DNA from: Dactylosporangium sp. AC04546
Lineage (GTDB): Bacteria; Actinomycetota; Actinomycetes; Mycobacteriales; Micromonosporaceae
Direction of reading: 5' to 3'
DNA length: 51,425 bases
Assembly: GCF_022095675.1 (NCBI RefSeq)
Contig: NZ_JAHYSG010000087.1
Location: 1 to 51,425, forward strand
This document shows positions 1 through 8,272 of this stretch, piece after piece. How positions within the stretch are numbered: position 1 is the stretch's first letter; each line of letters starts with the position of its first letter. The translations under genes were made by a program, and so were the position numbers. Under the pieces are notes generated by a model that saw only the letters and a list, made by a program, of their open reading frames with translations, had not been told where the DNA came from and searched no databases.

Positions 1-660
1 GTACGGGACGTAGCGGACCCGCAGGCGGGCCGCCCGCAGCGGCGGGGCGACCGCGGCCGGGCACGGGTCGATGACGGTGTGGATCCGGTCCGGGGTGAAC
101 TCGCCGAGGCCGTGGCGGGGGAACGAGCCGCTGTGGTCGGGCGGGACGATCGCGGCGTGGCCCGGCTCGTGGGTGCCGACCGGGCCCCACAGGCACATCA
201 CGGACGCGACGCCGAGGACCGCGCCGACCAGCGCACCCTCCAGGCTCGCCGGGTCGTGCAGGACCAGGTCCGGGCGCCACCAGCGGGCGTACGCCAGCGC
301 CGCGTCGTGGCCCGCGGCCGCGCGGGCGGCCAGCAGCGGGGCCTGCGTCGCCGCGTACGCCGCCCGGTCGAAGCCGGCCAGGGTTCGCAGTGGTGCGCCG
401 GTCAGCGGGTGCGGCGGCAGCCACGGGTAGGGCCAGGCACCGGCGACCGCCTGGTCGTAGTACTGCAACCTGAGCCGCTGCCGGACATCCAGGCCGTCCA
501 GGACCGGGACCGGGACCAGGCCGGTCGCCGACAGCGACGGGACCTGCGACGGCGGGCACACCACGCGCACCTCGTGGCCGGCCGCCTGCAGCGCCCAGCC
601 GAGCGGCACCATCGTGGCGTAGTGGGTGGCCCAGCTCGACACCGTGAACAGCACCCGCAC
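1..660 (-). CDS. Glycosyltransferase, GT-B/GT1 type (C-terminus cut by window edge)
   Basis: The frame opens at a GTG (complement of 658-660) and stays open to base 1, so about 220 N-terminal residues are visible. It begins VRVLFTVSSWATHYATMVPL and continues GWALQAAGHEVRVVCPP, the N-terminal acceptor domain typical of antibiotic glycosyltransferases (EryCIII/DesVII/UrdGT class). The last visible residues, LRVRYVPY, match the usual interdomain position before the nucleotide-sugar domain, so the UDP/TDP-binding half lies outside the window. The start sits 1 base after the stop of the MFS gene (TGA-C-GTG), implying one minus-strand transcript. It probably transfers a deoxysugar to the polyketide. 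It is one of three glycosyltransferases in the window. The family call is firm; donor and acceptor are unknown. Confidence 0.85.
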   Translation of the reverse strand, partial: MRVLFTVSSWATHYATMVPLGWALQAAGHEVRVVCPPSQVPSLSATGLVPVPVLDGLDVRQRLRLQYYDQAVAGAWPYPWLPPHPLTGAPLRTLAGFDRAAYAATQAPLLAARAAAGHDAALAYARWWRPDLVLHDPASLEGALVGAVLGVASVMCLWGPVGTHEPGHAAIVPPDHSGSFPRHGLGEFTPDRIHTVIDPCPAAVAPPLRAARLRVRYVPY

Positions 661-661
661 G

Positions 662-1942
662 TCAGGCGTCCCGGGTCGCGGCGGCCAGCGCGGCCGCGCG
701 GCGGCGCATCGGGCCGGCCAGCCGCAGCGTGGCCGCGGTCGTCAGGACGGCGACGCCGACGCAGCCCCACCACAGGGCCGCCTCGCCGGCCGTGACGAAC
801 AGCAACGACGCGATCGCCGGGGCGGCGAAGCGGGCCACCGACCAGATCCACGCGAACGCGCCCTGGTAGCGGCCGCGGGCGTCGGGCGGGGCCAGGTCGG
901 CGACGATCGTCGCGCCGACCATCGCGTGGGCCACCTCGCCGACCGTCCACACGACCGTGGTCGCCGCGTACTGCCACGCGTGGTCGGCCAGGCCGGTGCC
1001 CGCGACGCCGAGGCCGATGAGCAGCCAGGCGGCGACCAGGATGCGGACCCGGTCGAGGCCGACCATCCACTGGTACGCGAACGGTTGCAGGACGATCACC
1101 AGGATCGCGTTGGTCGCGCCGACCAGGCCGAAGACCGTGGGGGACAGGCCGTCGACCTTGATGGCGAGGGGTACCGCGAACTCCGTCTGCGAGTAGATGA
1201 GCACGCCGAGCAGGTTGATTGCCAGGTAGCCGAGCATGACCCGGTCGCGCAGCACGACGCCGTAGCCGGTGGTGCGCTCCGCGGCGCCGGCGGTGGGGTG
1301 GGTGCCGGCGGGCACCCCGAGGTACACGATGACCGCGAAGGCCAGGCATCCCACGCCGTCGACCAGGAACAGCAGCCAGTAGCCGTGCGCGGCGAGGAAG
1401 CCGGCGGCGGCGCTGGAGATCGCGGTGCCGATGTTGATCGCCCAGTGCAGCAGGCTGAACGCCTTCATCTGCTGCGCCGGGGCGACGATGTCCGACACGA
1501 GCGCCGACGCGGCCGGTTTGGGGACGCTGCTGCCGGCGCCGAGGACCACGGCCGCGGCGATGAACAGCGGCACCGACGGGGCGGCGAACAGGGCGCCGAG
1601 ACCGAACGGGGTCAGGGTCAGGCCCAGGATCACCGTGAAGCGGCGGCCGACCCGGTCGGCGAGCAGGCCGCCCAGCGCCGGGCCGAACAGTCCGCCGAAC
1701 CCGACAGCCGCGGCGACCAGCCCGGCCGCGCCGGCGGACACGTGGCGGGTGCCGAGAAAGAACACCAGAAACGGCACGACCATGTTGCCGACGCGATTGG
1801 CGATCATGCCGCTGAACATGATCCAGAATGCGCCGGGGAGCCCGCCGAACCGGGCCGCCGCGGCCGCCCGCAGCCGGCCTCGTGGAGCGGGCGCGGCGGG
1901 TTCGGCGGAAACTGTGCCCGAGATGACGCACCCCCAGCTCAT
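662..1942 (-). CDS. MFS efflux transporter
   Basis: About 426 residues with the alternating hydrophobic segments of a 12-helix major facilitator. The motif-A-like loop between helices 2 and 3 reads GGLLADRVGRRF, and the N-terminal helices are rich in small residues. Members of this family beside biosynthetic genes usually export the product using the proton gradient, and that is the inferred role. The ATG at 1942 gives MSWG and a short cytoplasmic leader; an in-frame ATG at 1969 also exists and neither has a strong ribosome-binding site. The gene is cotranscribed with the downstream glycosyltransferase and divergent from the DsbA-like gene. The substrate cannot be read from sequence. Confidence 0.82.
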   Translation of the reverse strand: MSWGCVISGTVSAEPAAPAPRGRLRAAAAARFGGLPGAFWIMFSGMIANRVGNMVVPFLVFFLGTRHVSAGAAGLVAAAVGFGGLFGPALGGLLADRVGRRFTVILGLTLTPFGLGALFAAPSVPLFIAAAVVLGAGSSVPKPAASALVSDIVAPAQQMKAFSLLHWAINIGTAISSAAAGFLAAHGYWLLFLVDGVGCLAFAVIVYLGVPAGTHPTAGAAERTTGYGVVLRDRVMLGYLAINLLGVLIYSQTEFAVPLAIKVDGLSPTVFGLVGATNAILVIVLQPFAYQWMVGLDRVRILVAAWLLIGLGVAGTGLADHAWQYAATTVVWTVGEVAHAMVGATIVADLAPPDARGRYQGAFAWIWSVARFAAPAIASLLFVTAGEAALWWGCVGVAVLTTAATLRLAGPMRRRAAALAAATRDA

Positions 1943-1994
1943 CGGTCCGGGACACAACGTAACCCGCAATTCCGGGGACCCTCAAGAGATGCGG

Positions 1995-2036
1995 TTGATT
2001 GCGAACAGAACAATCAATTCACACGCCTATTGTTCG
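1995..2036. promoter_or_regulatory. Nested inverted repeats in divergent promoter region
   Basis: Between the MFS gene and the DsbA-like gene lie two overlapping inverted repeats. TTGATTG (1995-2001) pairs with CAATCAA (2011-2017), and GAACAAT (2008-2014) pairs with ATTGTTC (2029-2035). The stretch is clearly more AT-rich than its surroundings and lies directly upstream of the start at 2042/2051. It is a plausible operator for a dimeric regulator; the regulator is not identifiable. Confidence 0.4.
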
Positions 2037-2050
2037 TTACGATGAAATAT

Positions 2051-2641
2051 ATGAGCACGACATTCTGGTTCGATCCCAGCTGTCCATTCACGTGGCGCAC
2101 GTCGCGCTGGATTCGCGACACCGCCGCCCGCCGCGGCGAGACCGTCCGGTGGCGCTTCCTGAGCCTCGCGATCCTCAACGAGGGCCGCGACGGCGTGCCC
2201 GAGCGGTTCCGCACCGCGCACGCCGCCGCGCTGCGCGCCCTGCGGGTGCTCGCCGCCGCCGACGAGCAGCACGGCCAGGAGGCCGTCGACGCGCTCTACA
2301 CGCAGCTCGGCGCGCGGGTCCACGACCGGGACGAGCCGCTGTCGTCCGAGACGATCGCCGCCGCGGTCGCCGCCGCCGGGCTGCCCGCCGGGCTGAGCGC
2401 CGCGGCCGACGACACCGCCCATGACAAGGCGGTGCGGGAGAGCCACGACGACGCCCAGGCCCGGGTCGGCACGGAGAGCGGCAGCCCGGTGCTCGCCGTC
2501 GGCGACGGCCCGGCGTTCTTCGGCCCGGTGCTGGTGCCGGTCCCGCAGGGCGCGGACGCCGACCGGCTCCTCGACGCGCTGCGGCTGCTGTCGCAGGTGC
2601 CGCAGTTCAGCGAGCTCAAGCGGGGCCGCAACCCGCTGTAG
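2051..2641 (+). CDS. DsbA-family thioredoxin-fold protein, mycothiol-dependent nitroreductase (Rv2466c)-like
   Basis: 196 residues starting MSTTFWFDPSCPFTWRTSRW. The FWFDP-CP--W--SRW signature and length match the actinobacterial Rv2466c-type DsbA subfamily, which uses mycothiol as reductant. Where the classical members carry CPWC, this protein has CPFT, so the second active-site cysteine is replaced by Thr and only Cys11 remains; that favours monothiol chemistry. An upstream in-frame ATG at 2042 is an alternative start. It stands alone between the hydrazine operon and the exporter. A role in reducing or detoxifying a reactive N-N or quinone intermediate is inference from position only. Confidence 0.75.
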   Translation: MSTTFWFDPSCPFTWRTSRWIRDTAARRGETVRWRFLSLAILNEGRDGVPERFRTAHAAALRALRVLAAADEQHGQEAVDALYTQLGARVHDRDEPLSSETIAAAVAAAGLPAGLSAAADDTAHDKAVRESHDDAQARVGTESGSPVLAVGDGPAFFGPVLVPVPQGADADRLLDALRLLSQVPQFSELKRGRNPL

Positions 2642-2672
2642 GCCGCCGGGGGCATGGTGGCTCGTCCGGCGA

Positions 2673-2708
2673 TATTCCGCTCAGGAATACATATTCCCCA
2701 CAGGAATG
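2673..2708. repeat. Two adjacent TATTCC-N5-GGAAT inverted repeats
   Basis: TATTCC (2673-2678), 5-base spacer, GGAATA (2684-2689), followed by TATTCC (2692-2697), 5-base spacer, GGAATG (2703-2708). The two sites have identical geometry and centres 19 bases apart. They lie between two convergent genes where no promoter is expected. They could be a tandem operator, part of a transcription end, or remnants of a lost intergenic element. Confidence 0.45.
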
Positions 2709-2726
2709 TCGCGCGGAGCGGGCACA

Positions 2727-4118
2727 TCACGGTGGGGCCCGCAACGCTCCGTCGTTGATCGCGCCGTTGACCGGGGCCGGCCCGGCGGCGCGGTCCTCGG
2801 CGAGGAACAGGCGGACGAGTGACGGCAGCGCGTAGCGGCCGGGACCGCCGTCGGGCTCTGCCAGGCCGGCATCGACGAGCGCCTCCATGGCCGCCTCGGC
2901 CTCGCCGTCGGGCGCCGCACCGCCGGCCGTGGCCGGCCGGTCCGCGGGAAGGGCGCCGTCGGTTGGGGAAGGGCGGTCCGCGGGAAGGGCGCCCTCCGTT
3001 GGGGGAGGGCGGTCCGCGGCCAGGGCGCACAGCACGGCCCGTGTGCGCTCCAGCGCTGTGAACGCGGCCGCCGCGTCCGCCAGGCGGGCCCGCAGGTCGG
3101 TGTCGCCGGCCCGCAGCTCGGCCAGGCGGCGCCGCGGGTCGCGCAGGCGGGCCGCGGCCTGCTCCAGGGTCCAGCCGGGAGGCGCCGCGCGGGCCGCCGC
3201 GATGCGCAGGGCGAGGGGCAGGTGGTCGCACAGCTCCGCCACCTCCGCCGCCGCTGCCGGGGCGGCGTCGACCCGCTCGCCGCCCAGCAGGGCGCGCAAC
3301 AGCGCCAGCGACTCGGCGGGCGGGAGACGGCCGACCGGGACCCGTTCGACGCCGTCGAGGCCGAGCAGGCGGGAGCGGCTCGTCAGCAGCATCCGGCTGC
3401 CGGGCGCCTCGCCGAGCAGCGGCCGTACCTGCGCCTCGCCGCACACGTTGTCGAGCACGACCAGCAGCCGCCGCTGCGCGAGGACCGACCGCAGCGTGCG
3501 GCCCAGCTCGGCGAGCGAGCCGCAGTCGGGCGCGCCGACCGAGCGCAGCAGCTCGGCGAGCACGCCGCCGGTCTCGTCCGGGTCGACGTCGCGCAGGTCG
3601 GCGTAGAGGACCCCGTCCGGGTAGCGGGTGCGGTGGGTCGCCGCCCACCGCACCGCGCACGCGCTCTTGCCGGTCCCGACGGCGCCGTGCAGCAGCGTCG
3701 GGGCCGGGCCGGTCACGCCGGCCGGGGCGTCGAGCTCGGTCAGCCGGTCGAGGACCGCGGCCCGGCCGGTGAACCGGGCCGGGCCGGCCGGCAGCTGCAT
3801 CGGCACCGGCAGGACGTGGCGGGGCACCGGGTCCCCGCCGGCGTACCGCCCGTCGGTCGCCACGGCCAGCCGGCGCCACCGCTGCTCCCACTCGTCCCGG
3901 TCGCCGCCGCACGCCTCGACGAACGCGAGCGTCACCGCCAGGGTCGGCAGCCCGCCGCCGCTGGTGGCGGTGGACAGCACCGACGGCGAGTACCGGGCGC
4001 GGGTGGCCATGGCCCGGTAGCTCGGGCCGCCGGCCGCCCGGCGCAGCTCGCGCAGGTCCGACGCGAACGCCGCGACCGGGCTCGCGTGCGGGTCGATGGG
4101 CCGCTCAGGCCGGGCCAT
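2727..4118 (-). CDS. HTH plus NB-ARC (STAND-type) regulator
   Basis: 463 residues. An N-terminal XRE-like helix-turn-helix region (about residues 15-75; LRELRRAAGGPSYRAMATRA) precedes an NB-ARC ATPase with P-loop GAVGTGKS, a Walker-B-like LLVVLDN and a sensor region LLTSRSRLLG. Such proteins are usually nucleotide-switched transcription regulators. No C-terminal TPR or WD array is present; the protein ends about 150 residues after the ATPase, so it is short for the class. A Pro-rich segment near residues 365-395 is a 12-residue repeat (about GALPADRPSPTD) encoded by 36-bp tandem repeats at 2939-3019. Its start overlaps the ATP-grasp gene by 14 bases, making it the last gene of the hydrazine operon and probably its pathway regulator. 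Confidence 0.78.
   Translation of the reverse strand: MARPERPIDPHASPVAAFASDLRELRRAAGGPSYRAMATRARYSPSVLSTATSGGGLPTLAVTLAFVEACGGDRDEWEQRWRRLAVATDGRYAGGDPVPRHVLPVPMQLPAGPARFTGRAAVLDRLTELDAPAGVTGPAPTLLHGAVGTGKSACAVRWAATHRTRYPDGVLYADLRDVDPDETGGVLAELLRSVGAPDCGSLAELGRTLRSVLAQRRLLVVLDNVCGEAQVRPLLGEAPGSRMLLTSRSRLLGLDGVERVPVGRLPPAESLALLRALLGGERVDAAPAAAAEVAELCDHLPLALRIAAARAAPPGWTLEQAAARLRDPRRRLAELRAGDTDLRARLADAAAAFTALERTRAVLCALAADRPPPTEGALPADRPSPTDGALPADRPATAGGAAPDGEAEAAMEALVDAGLAEPDGGPGRYALPSLVRLFLAEDRAAGPAPVNGAINDGALRAPP
2939..3019. repeat. 36-bp tandem repeat inside the NB-ARC regulator gene
   Basis: Two near-identical 36-bp units (about 2939-2974 and 2975-3010) followed by a partial third (to 3019). 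They encode the repeated Ala-Leu-Pro-Ala-Asp-Arg-Pro-rich linker of the regulator. The repeat is in frame, so copy number can change without breaking the gene. Confidence 0.6.
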
Positions 4119-5412
4119 GTGCCGAGCCGTGCGCGGCGGGTTCGACGACGACGGCGACGGTGTCGGCGGCCGCCTTCACCAGCGGCGGGATCGGCTCGTC
4201 GAGCGGCGCGTCGAGGATGACCGACGTCGAGCGGGCCTCGCTGTCGGTCTGCGGCCCCAGCCGCTCGCCGGCCAGCCGGGTCACCAGGACCGCCAGGGTG
4301 CGCGGCGGCGCGTCGGCGGGCGCCGGGGAGAACGCGGGCCAGCGCGCGTCGCGCTCCACCCACGACACGGGCGCGGCCGAGCTCGCCACGTCGCGCAGGA
4401 TGCCGTGCGGGTGCTCGAGGTACACCTGGACCGCCCGCCGCACCGGCGCGGGATGGCTCGACGGCGTGCCGAGCGCGAGGTCGAGCATCGCCGGTTCGAG
4501 CGGCTGGCCGGTCGCCAGCTCCCACAGGAACATGATGCCGTCGCCGGGCAGCCGTGCCGCCGCCTCCATCAGCACCGGCACGCCGTCGACGAGCCGGAAC
4601 TCCAGGTGCGTGATGCCGTCGCGGAACTGCAGCTTGCGCAGGGCGTCGGCGTTGGCGACGGTGAGCGCGTCGAGCTCGGCGGGCGTGATCGGCGCCGGGC
4701 TCACATGGCCCATCTCGGTGAAGTAGACGCTGTCCACCTCGTTGGTCTGCTTCGCCGTCACCCCGGTCCAGAACACCTCGCCGTCGCGGGTGAGCGCCTC
4801 GACCGAGAACTCCGGCCCGACGACTCGTTCCTCGACGAGCACGGTCTCGTCCGGGCCGTAGGTGGCCAGCACCGCCGGCAGGGCGGCCGGGTCGTCGACC
4901 TTGCGCACGCCGAGGCTGGAGAACCGGGCCACCGGCTTGACGACCACGGGGAAGCGCAGCTCCGAGGCGTCCACAGTGGAGCGCTGCCCGGGTGTCACCG
5001 GGATCCAGCGCGGCGACAGGTGCGGCAGGGTCGTGCGCTGCAGCAGCTTGTTGCGGCAGACGCGGGCCGCGGTGGCACCGGTGCCGGGCAGGCCGAGGCA
5101 GTCGCCGACCAGGCCGACCGGCTCGACGAACAGGTCGCCGATGCACAGCACGGCCCGCACGTCGTAGCGGCGCAGCAGCGGCTGGATCGCCGGCAGGACG
5201 TGCTCGACGGTGGCCTCCGGGACCAGCACCACGTCCTCGAGCAGCGACAGCGGGTGGCTCGGGTCGGCGCGGTAGCGCTCGAAGCGCACCGGATCGGTGT
5301 CGGGCGTGATGACGAGCAGCGGCGCGTAGCCGCGGCGCTTGGCCTCGGTGATGAGGCGCAGCTGGCGGGCGACGATGATGAGGTCGCCCATGAAGAGCAC
5401 GGCCTTGGTCAC
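4105..5412 (-). CDS. ATP-grasp ligase
   Basis: 435 residues from a GTG start preceded by a strong GGAAGGAGT. The N-terminal Rossmann-like domain (VTKAVLFMGDLIIVARQLRL) is followed by an ATP-grasp core: FPVVVKPVARFSSLGVRKV (ATP-binding lysine and small-residue loop), VLVEERVVGPEFSVEAL, and the metal-binding segment THLEFRLVDGVPVLMEAAARLPGD. This matches carboxylate-amine ligases of the BL00235/L-amino-acid ligase type, which make an acyl-phosphate and couple it to an amine. The GTG overlaps the stop of the FAD gene (GTGA). It probably activates an amino-acid or hydrazino-acid carboxylate for amide formation, possibly joining the N-N unit to the polyketide. Substrates are unknown. Confidence 0.82.
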   Translation of the reverse strand: MTKAVLFMGDLIIVARQLRLITEAKRRGYAPLLVITPDTDPVRFERYRADPSHPLSLLEDVVLVPEATVEHVLPAIQPLLRRYDVRAVLCIGDLFVEPVGLVGDCLGLPGTGATAARVCRNKLLQRTTLPHLSPRWIPVTPGQRSTVDASELRFPVVVKPVARFSSLGVRKVDDPAALPAVLATYGPDETVLVEERVVGPEFSVEALTRDGEVFWTGVTAKQTNEVDSVYFTEMGHVSPAPITPAELDALTVANADALRKLQFRDGITHLEFRLVDGVPVLMEAAARLPGDGIMFLWELATGQPLEPAMLDLALGTPSSHPAPVRRAVQVYLEHPHGILRDVASSAAPVSWVERDARWPAFSPAPADAPPRTLAVLVTRLAGERLGPQTDSEARSTSVILDAPLDEPIPPLVKAAADTVAVVVEPAAHGSAHGPA

Positions 5413-7277
5413 GGTGAGACTCCTTCCACGATGGCGGGTTGTCGGCGCAGCACGGCCAGCACGCTGCGGGCGATCCGGTCGTTCTGGCGGAACGACAGGG
5501 CGTTGCTGCGCGGCCGGGCGAACGTGCCGAAGTAGGTCACGCTCGTGAACGGCCCGACGGCGAAGCGCTGCGGGTGGGCCCGGCCGTCGCGTTCGATCAG
5601 GCGGAAGTCCGCGTCGACGCGCAGCTGCCCGTGCCGCTGTGGCCGCTCGTCGGCGGCGACGAGCAGCTGCTCGCCGGCCTCGCCGCGCTCGCAGAGGTCG
5701 CGCAGCAGGCGGTCGGTGCAGGTCCGCACGTCGCCGGCCGGCAGCCGCGCCTCGATCAGGCCGGTGGCGGTGGCGATCCCGGCCGCGGTGTCGCCGGCGA
5801 CGCGGAACACCCCGCCGCGCTCGTCGCGGTGGACCCGCATGCCGGCGCCCGCGAACCGCACGATCCCGGCCCGGGACAGCGCGAGCAGCTGCCGGACCCG
5901 CACGGCCGGCGGCCCGCTGCCGTAGTACTCGAAGAAGCTCTGCCACCAGCCCCGCACGTCCTCGACGTAGGAGGTGGCGTGGATCCGCCCGGTGGCCAGG
6001 ATGTCGGCCATCTGGCCGTAGGCGGAGCGCAGCCCGTGGAAGGCGGCCAGGTCGGCGCTGTGCGCCGGGTCGCCGCGGCGGCGCAGGTCGGCGGCGAGAT
6101 GCCCGCGCAGGTGCTCCTGGAGCCGGGCGAGGGACGGCAGCGACACCCCATGCAGCGGCCGGTCGTACGCCTCGAAGTCGAGCCGGTCGGCCGGGTCGGG
6201 CACGGCGGCGGCGACGAGGTCGCGCCGCGCGGGGGAGTACCAGTCCAGCTCGGCGTAGCCGTCGGCGAAGGCCGCCCACGGCAGCGCCGTGCGCCCCGGG
6301 TGGGCGGCGAAGAGCTGGTGGTAGTACGCCCAGCCGACCTCCTTGGCGATGAGCGGCCACAGGTCGGCCTGGAAGTCGATCGACCGGCCGGCGAGGGAGC
6401 CGGTCACGCGATCGGCGTCGAAGAACCGGGGCAGCGGCGCCGGCGGGGCCGGCAGGCGGTAGGTGAACTTCGCCCGGTACGGCACGCCGCGGCGGGAGCC
6501 GGCCAGCAGCACCGGCTCGGCGCCGCACGGCACGTACTCCAGCTCGCCGCGGCGCTCGCGGTACCGGCCGCCACGGCCCTCGGTGAGCAGCACCATGAGG
6601 TCGGTGAAGGCGAGGCCCAGCCCGCGCATCGCGACCACCTGGCCGGCGCCGAACGCCGAGAGGTCCGCGTCGGTGGAGTACGCCCGCGGCAGGTAGGGCA
6701 GCCGGTGCCGCCCGGCGAACGCCGCCATCGCCTGCTCGTGCTCGCCGGGGGCGTTGTCGAGATGCCCCATCGACAGCACCACGACGTCGGCGGCGAGGCA
6801 GCCCGGCGCGTCGCGCAGCCACACCCGCTGGCGGCCGCCGGGGCCGGTGTCGAGGCGGACGGCGAGCGTCGGGTGGACCCGCACGGTGACGTTCGGTGGG
6901 CGGCCGGCGACGAGGCGCTCGAAGACCCACCCGAGGTAGCGGCTCTGGACCCGGCGGCTGGCGAACGACATGCCGGTCAGCCCGGCCACGGCGCCCTCGC
7001 CGGCGGCCCACTCGGACAGCGACGGCCCCGGCCGGGGCGGCCCGGCGCAGCGGACCGTCTCGTCCGGGAACATCGTGACGTCCTCGGCCATCGCGTTCAT
7101 CCACATGAGCGGCGGCTGGTCGGCCCGCCACACCCGCCCGCCGCCCGGCGGGTACGGGTCGACCAGCTCGATCCGCATGGGCGCGCCCCCCAGCAGCTCG
7201 CCGGCGTTGGCCAGCAGCCGTTCCAGCACGCCGGTACCGCGGGGGCCGGCACCGACGATCGCCACGGTGAACGTCAT
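5409..7277 (-). CDS. FAD/NAD(P)-binding protein, large (NAD_binding_9-like)
   Basis: 622 residues opening MTFTVAIVGAGPRGTGVLER, a GxGxxG Rossmann motif in the form typical of the FAD-NAD(P)-binding (NAD_binding_9) family, which is distantly related to N-hydroxylases. A second nucleotide-site-like segment, VVAMRGLGLAFTDLMVLLTEG, follows near residue 220. Its start overlaps the 2OG-oxygenase stop (ATGA) and its end overlaps the ATP-grasp start. It is much larger than the D-amino-acid-oxidase-like flavoenzyme that follows hydrazine synthesis in the s56-p1 pathway, so it may do a different redox step. A role in oxidising or N-hydroxylating the hydrazine product is inferred. Family membership is reasonably sure, the reaction is not. 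Confidence 0.75.
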   Translation of the reverse strand: MTFTVAIVGAGPRGTGVLERLLANAGELLGGAPMRIELVDPYPPGGGRVWRADQPPLMWMNAMAEDVTMFPDETVRCAGPPRPGPSLSEWAAGEGAVAGLTGMSFASRRVQSRYLGWVFERLVAGRPPNVTVRVHPTLAVRLDTGPGGRQRVWLRDAPGCLAADVVVLSMGHLDNAPGEHEQAMAAFAGRHRLPYLPRAYSTDADLSAFGAGQVVAMRGLGLAFTDLMVLLTEGRGGRYRERRGELEYVPCGAEPVLLAGSRRGVPYRAKFTYRLPAPPAPLPRFFDADRVTGSLAGRSIDFQADLWPLIAKEVGWAYYHQLFAAHPGRTALPWAAFADGYAELDWYSPARRDLVAAAVPDPADRLDFEAYDRPLHGVSLPSLARLQEHLRGHLAADLRRRGDPAHSADLAAFHGLRSAYGQMADILATGRIHATSYVEDVRGWWQSFFEYYGSGPPAVRVRQLLALSRAGIVRFAGAGMRVHRDERGGVFRVAGDTAAGIATATGLIEARLPAGDVRTCTDRLLRDLCERGEAGEQLLVAADERPQRHGQLRVDADFRLIERDGRAHPQRFAVGPFTSVTYFGTFARPRSNALSFRQNDRIARSVLAVLRRQPAIVEGVSP

Positions 7278-8254
7278 CAGGTCAGGACGTGCCCGTCACC
7301 CGGCCGGTACGCGCGCGAGCGGCGCAGGTCGGCCGCCGCGAACGTGCGCTGCAGCCAGCGGTCGCGGCCGTCGTAGCGGGGCCGGAACCCGGTCCGCCCG
7401 TGCGCCGCGACCCGGTTGTCGACGATCGCCAGCTCACCCGGCGCCAGCCGGACCGTGGCGCCTTCCTCGCCGAAGACCCGGCCCAGCTCGGCGAGGGCGT
7501 GCTCGGCCCGCGGCGTCTGCGGCGCCGTCGCCGCCAGGTCGACCCGCATGTCCGGGTCCTCCTCGGGACCGGACAGCACCGGGTGCGGCTCGGTGCCCCC
7601 GCCGCCGGCGCCGAACGACGGCGGCGGCGCGGTGACGAACTCGGGGCTGCGCAGCGCGGCCACGACCGCGCCGTCGAGCCGCGGCAGCATCTCGCGGATG
7701 CCGGCGGTGCGCAGCCCGGCCGTGCGCTCGTGGTCGGCCCGCAGGCACAGCAGCAGCACGTAGTCGGGCCGGTGCGGGTGGAACGCGTTCTCGTTGTGGA
7801 ACGACAGCCGCACCGAGCCGGCGTTGCCCTGGAACTCCTCGTGCCCGGGCACCGGCACCACGTCCTGGACGAGCGCGCCGGTCTTCTCGGCCCGGAACGC
7901 GGCCGGCTCGCCGAGCACGCACGCGGTCATCACGAGCAGCGCGGCCGGCCCGGTCGCGGCCCGCTGCACGGACTCGGCGACGGCCGGGGTCGGCGGCAGC
8001 GCGGCCGGCTCGACCGGGAAGCCGCGCAGCAGCAGCGCACCGCCCGGGCCGGAGTCGCGGCGGAACTGCCGCAGGGCCTGGCGCAGCCGGGCCGGCATGG
8101 CGTCGGCGCCGCGCCGGGCGGCCCGCAGCCAGTCAGGGTGGTCGACGAGGCGCGGCTCGGTGCCGGCGACCGCGGCCGCGATCCGGCCGAGCTCGGCGGT
8201 CTCGGGCGGCTCCAGCGTGAGCGGTTGGGCCGCGGCATAGGTATCGGTGGACAT
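7277..8254 (-). CDS. Fe(II)/2-oxoglutarate amino-acid hydroxylase (TauD / clavaminate-synthase-like)
   Basis: 325 residues. The facial triad is visible: His153 and Glu155 in SFHNENAFHPHRPDY, and His285 in VDNRVAAHGRTGF. The 2-oxoglutarate-binding Arg is in the following GRDRWLQR. The HxE form, rather than HxD, and the surrounding sequence match amino-acid beta/gamma-hydroxylases such as AsnO, VioC and the lysine hydroxylases. In this operon, beside a lysine/ornithine N-hydroxylase, it may hydroxylate lysine, another amino-acid partner or the hydrazine product at carbon; this is inference. The gene follows the MetRS-like gene by 18 bases with a good ribosome-binding site, and its stop overlaps the FAD gene start. 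Confidence 0.83.
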   Translation of the reverse strand: MSTDTYAAAQPLTLEPPETAELGRIAAAVAGTEPRLVDHPDWLRAARRGADAMPARLRQALRQFRRDSGPGGALLLRGFPVEPAALPPTPAVAESVQRAATGPAALLVMTACVLGEPAAFRAEKTGALVQDVVPVPGHEEFQGNAGSVRLSFHNENAFHPHRPDYVLLLCLRADHERTAGLRTAGIREMLPRLDGAVVAALRSPEFVTAPPPSFGAGGGGTEPHPVLSGPEEDPDMRVDLAATAPQTPRAEHALAELGRVFGEEGATVRLAPGELAIVDNRVAAHGRTGFRPRYDGRDRWLQRTFAAADLRRSRAYRPGDGHVLT

Positions 8255-8272
8255 CTTCCCCGTGCACCTTTC

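Noticed and set aside
626..2641. 671-codon plus-strand frame ending with the DsbA-like protein
   Set aside because: The first 475 codons are antisense to the MFS gene and have no domain; only the part from 2051 is coding.
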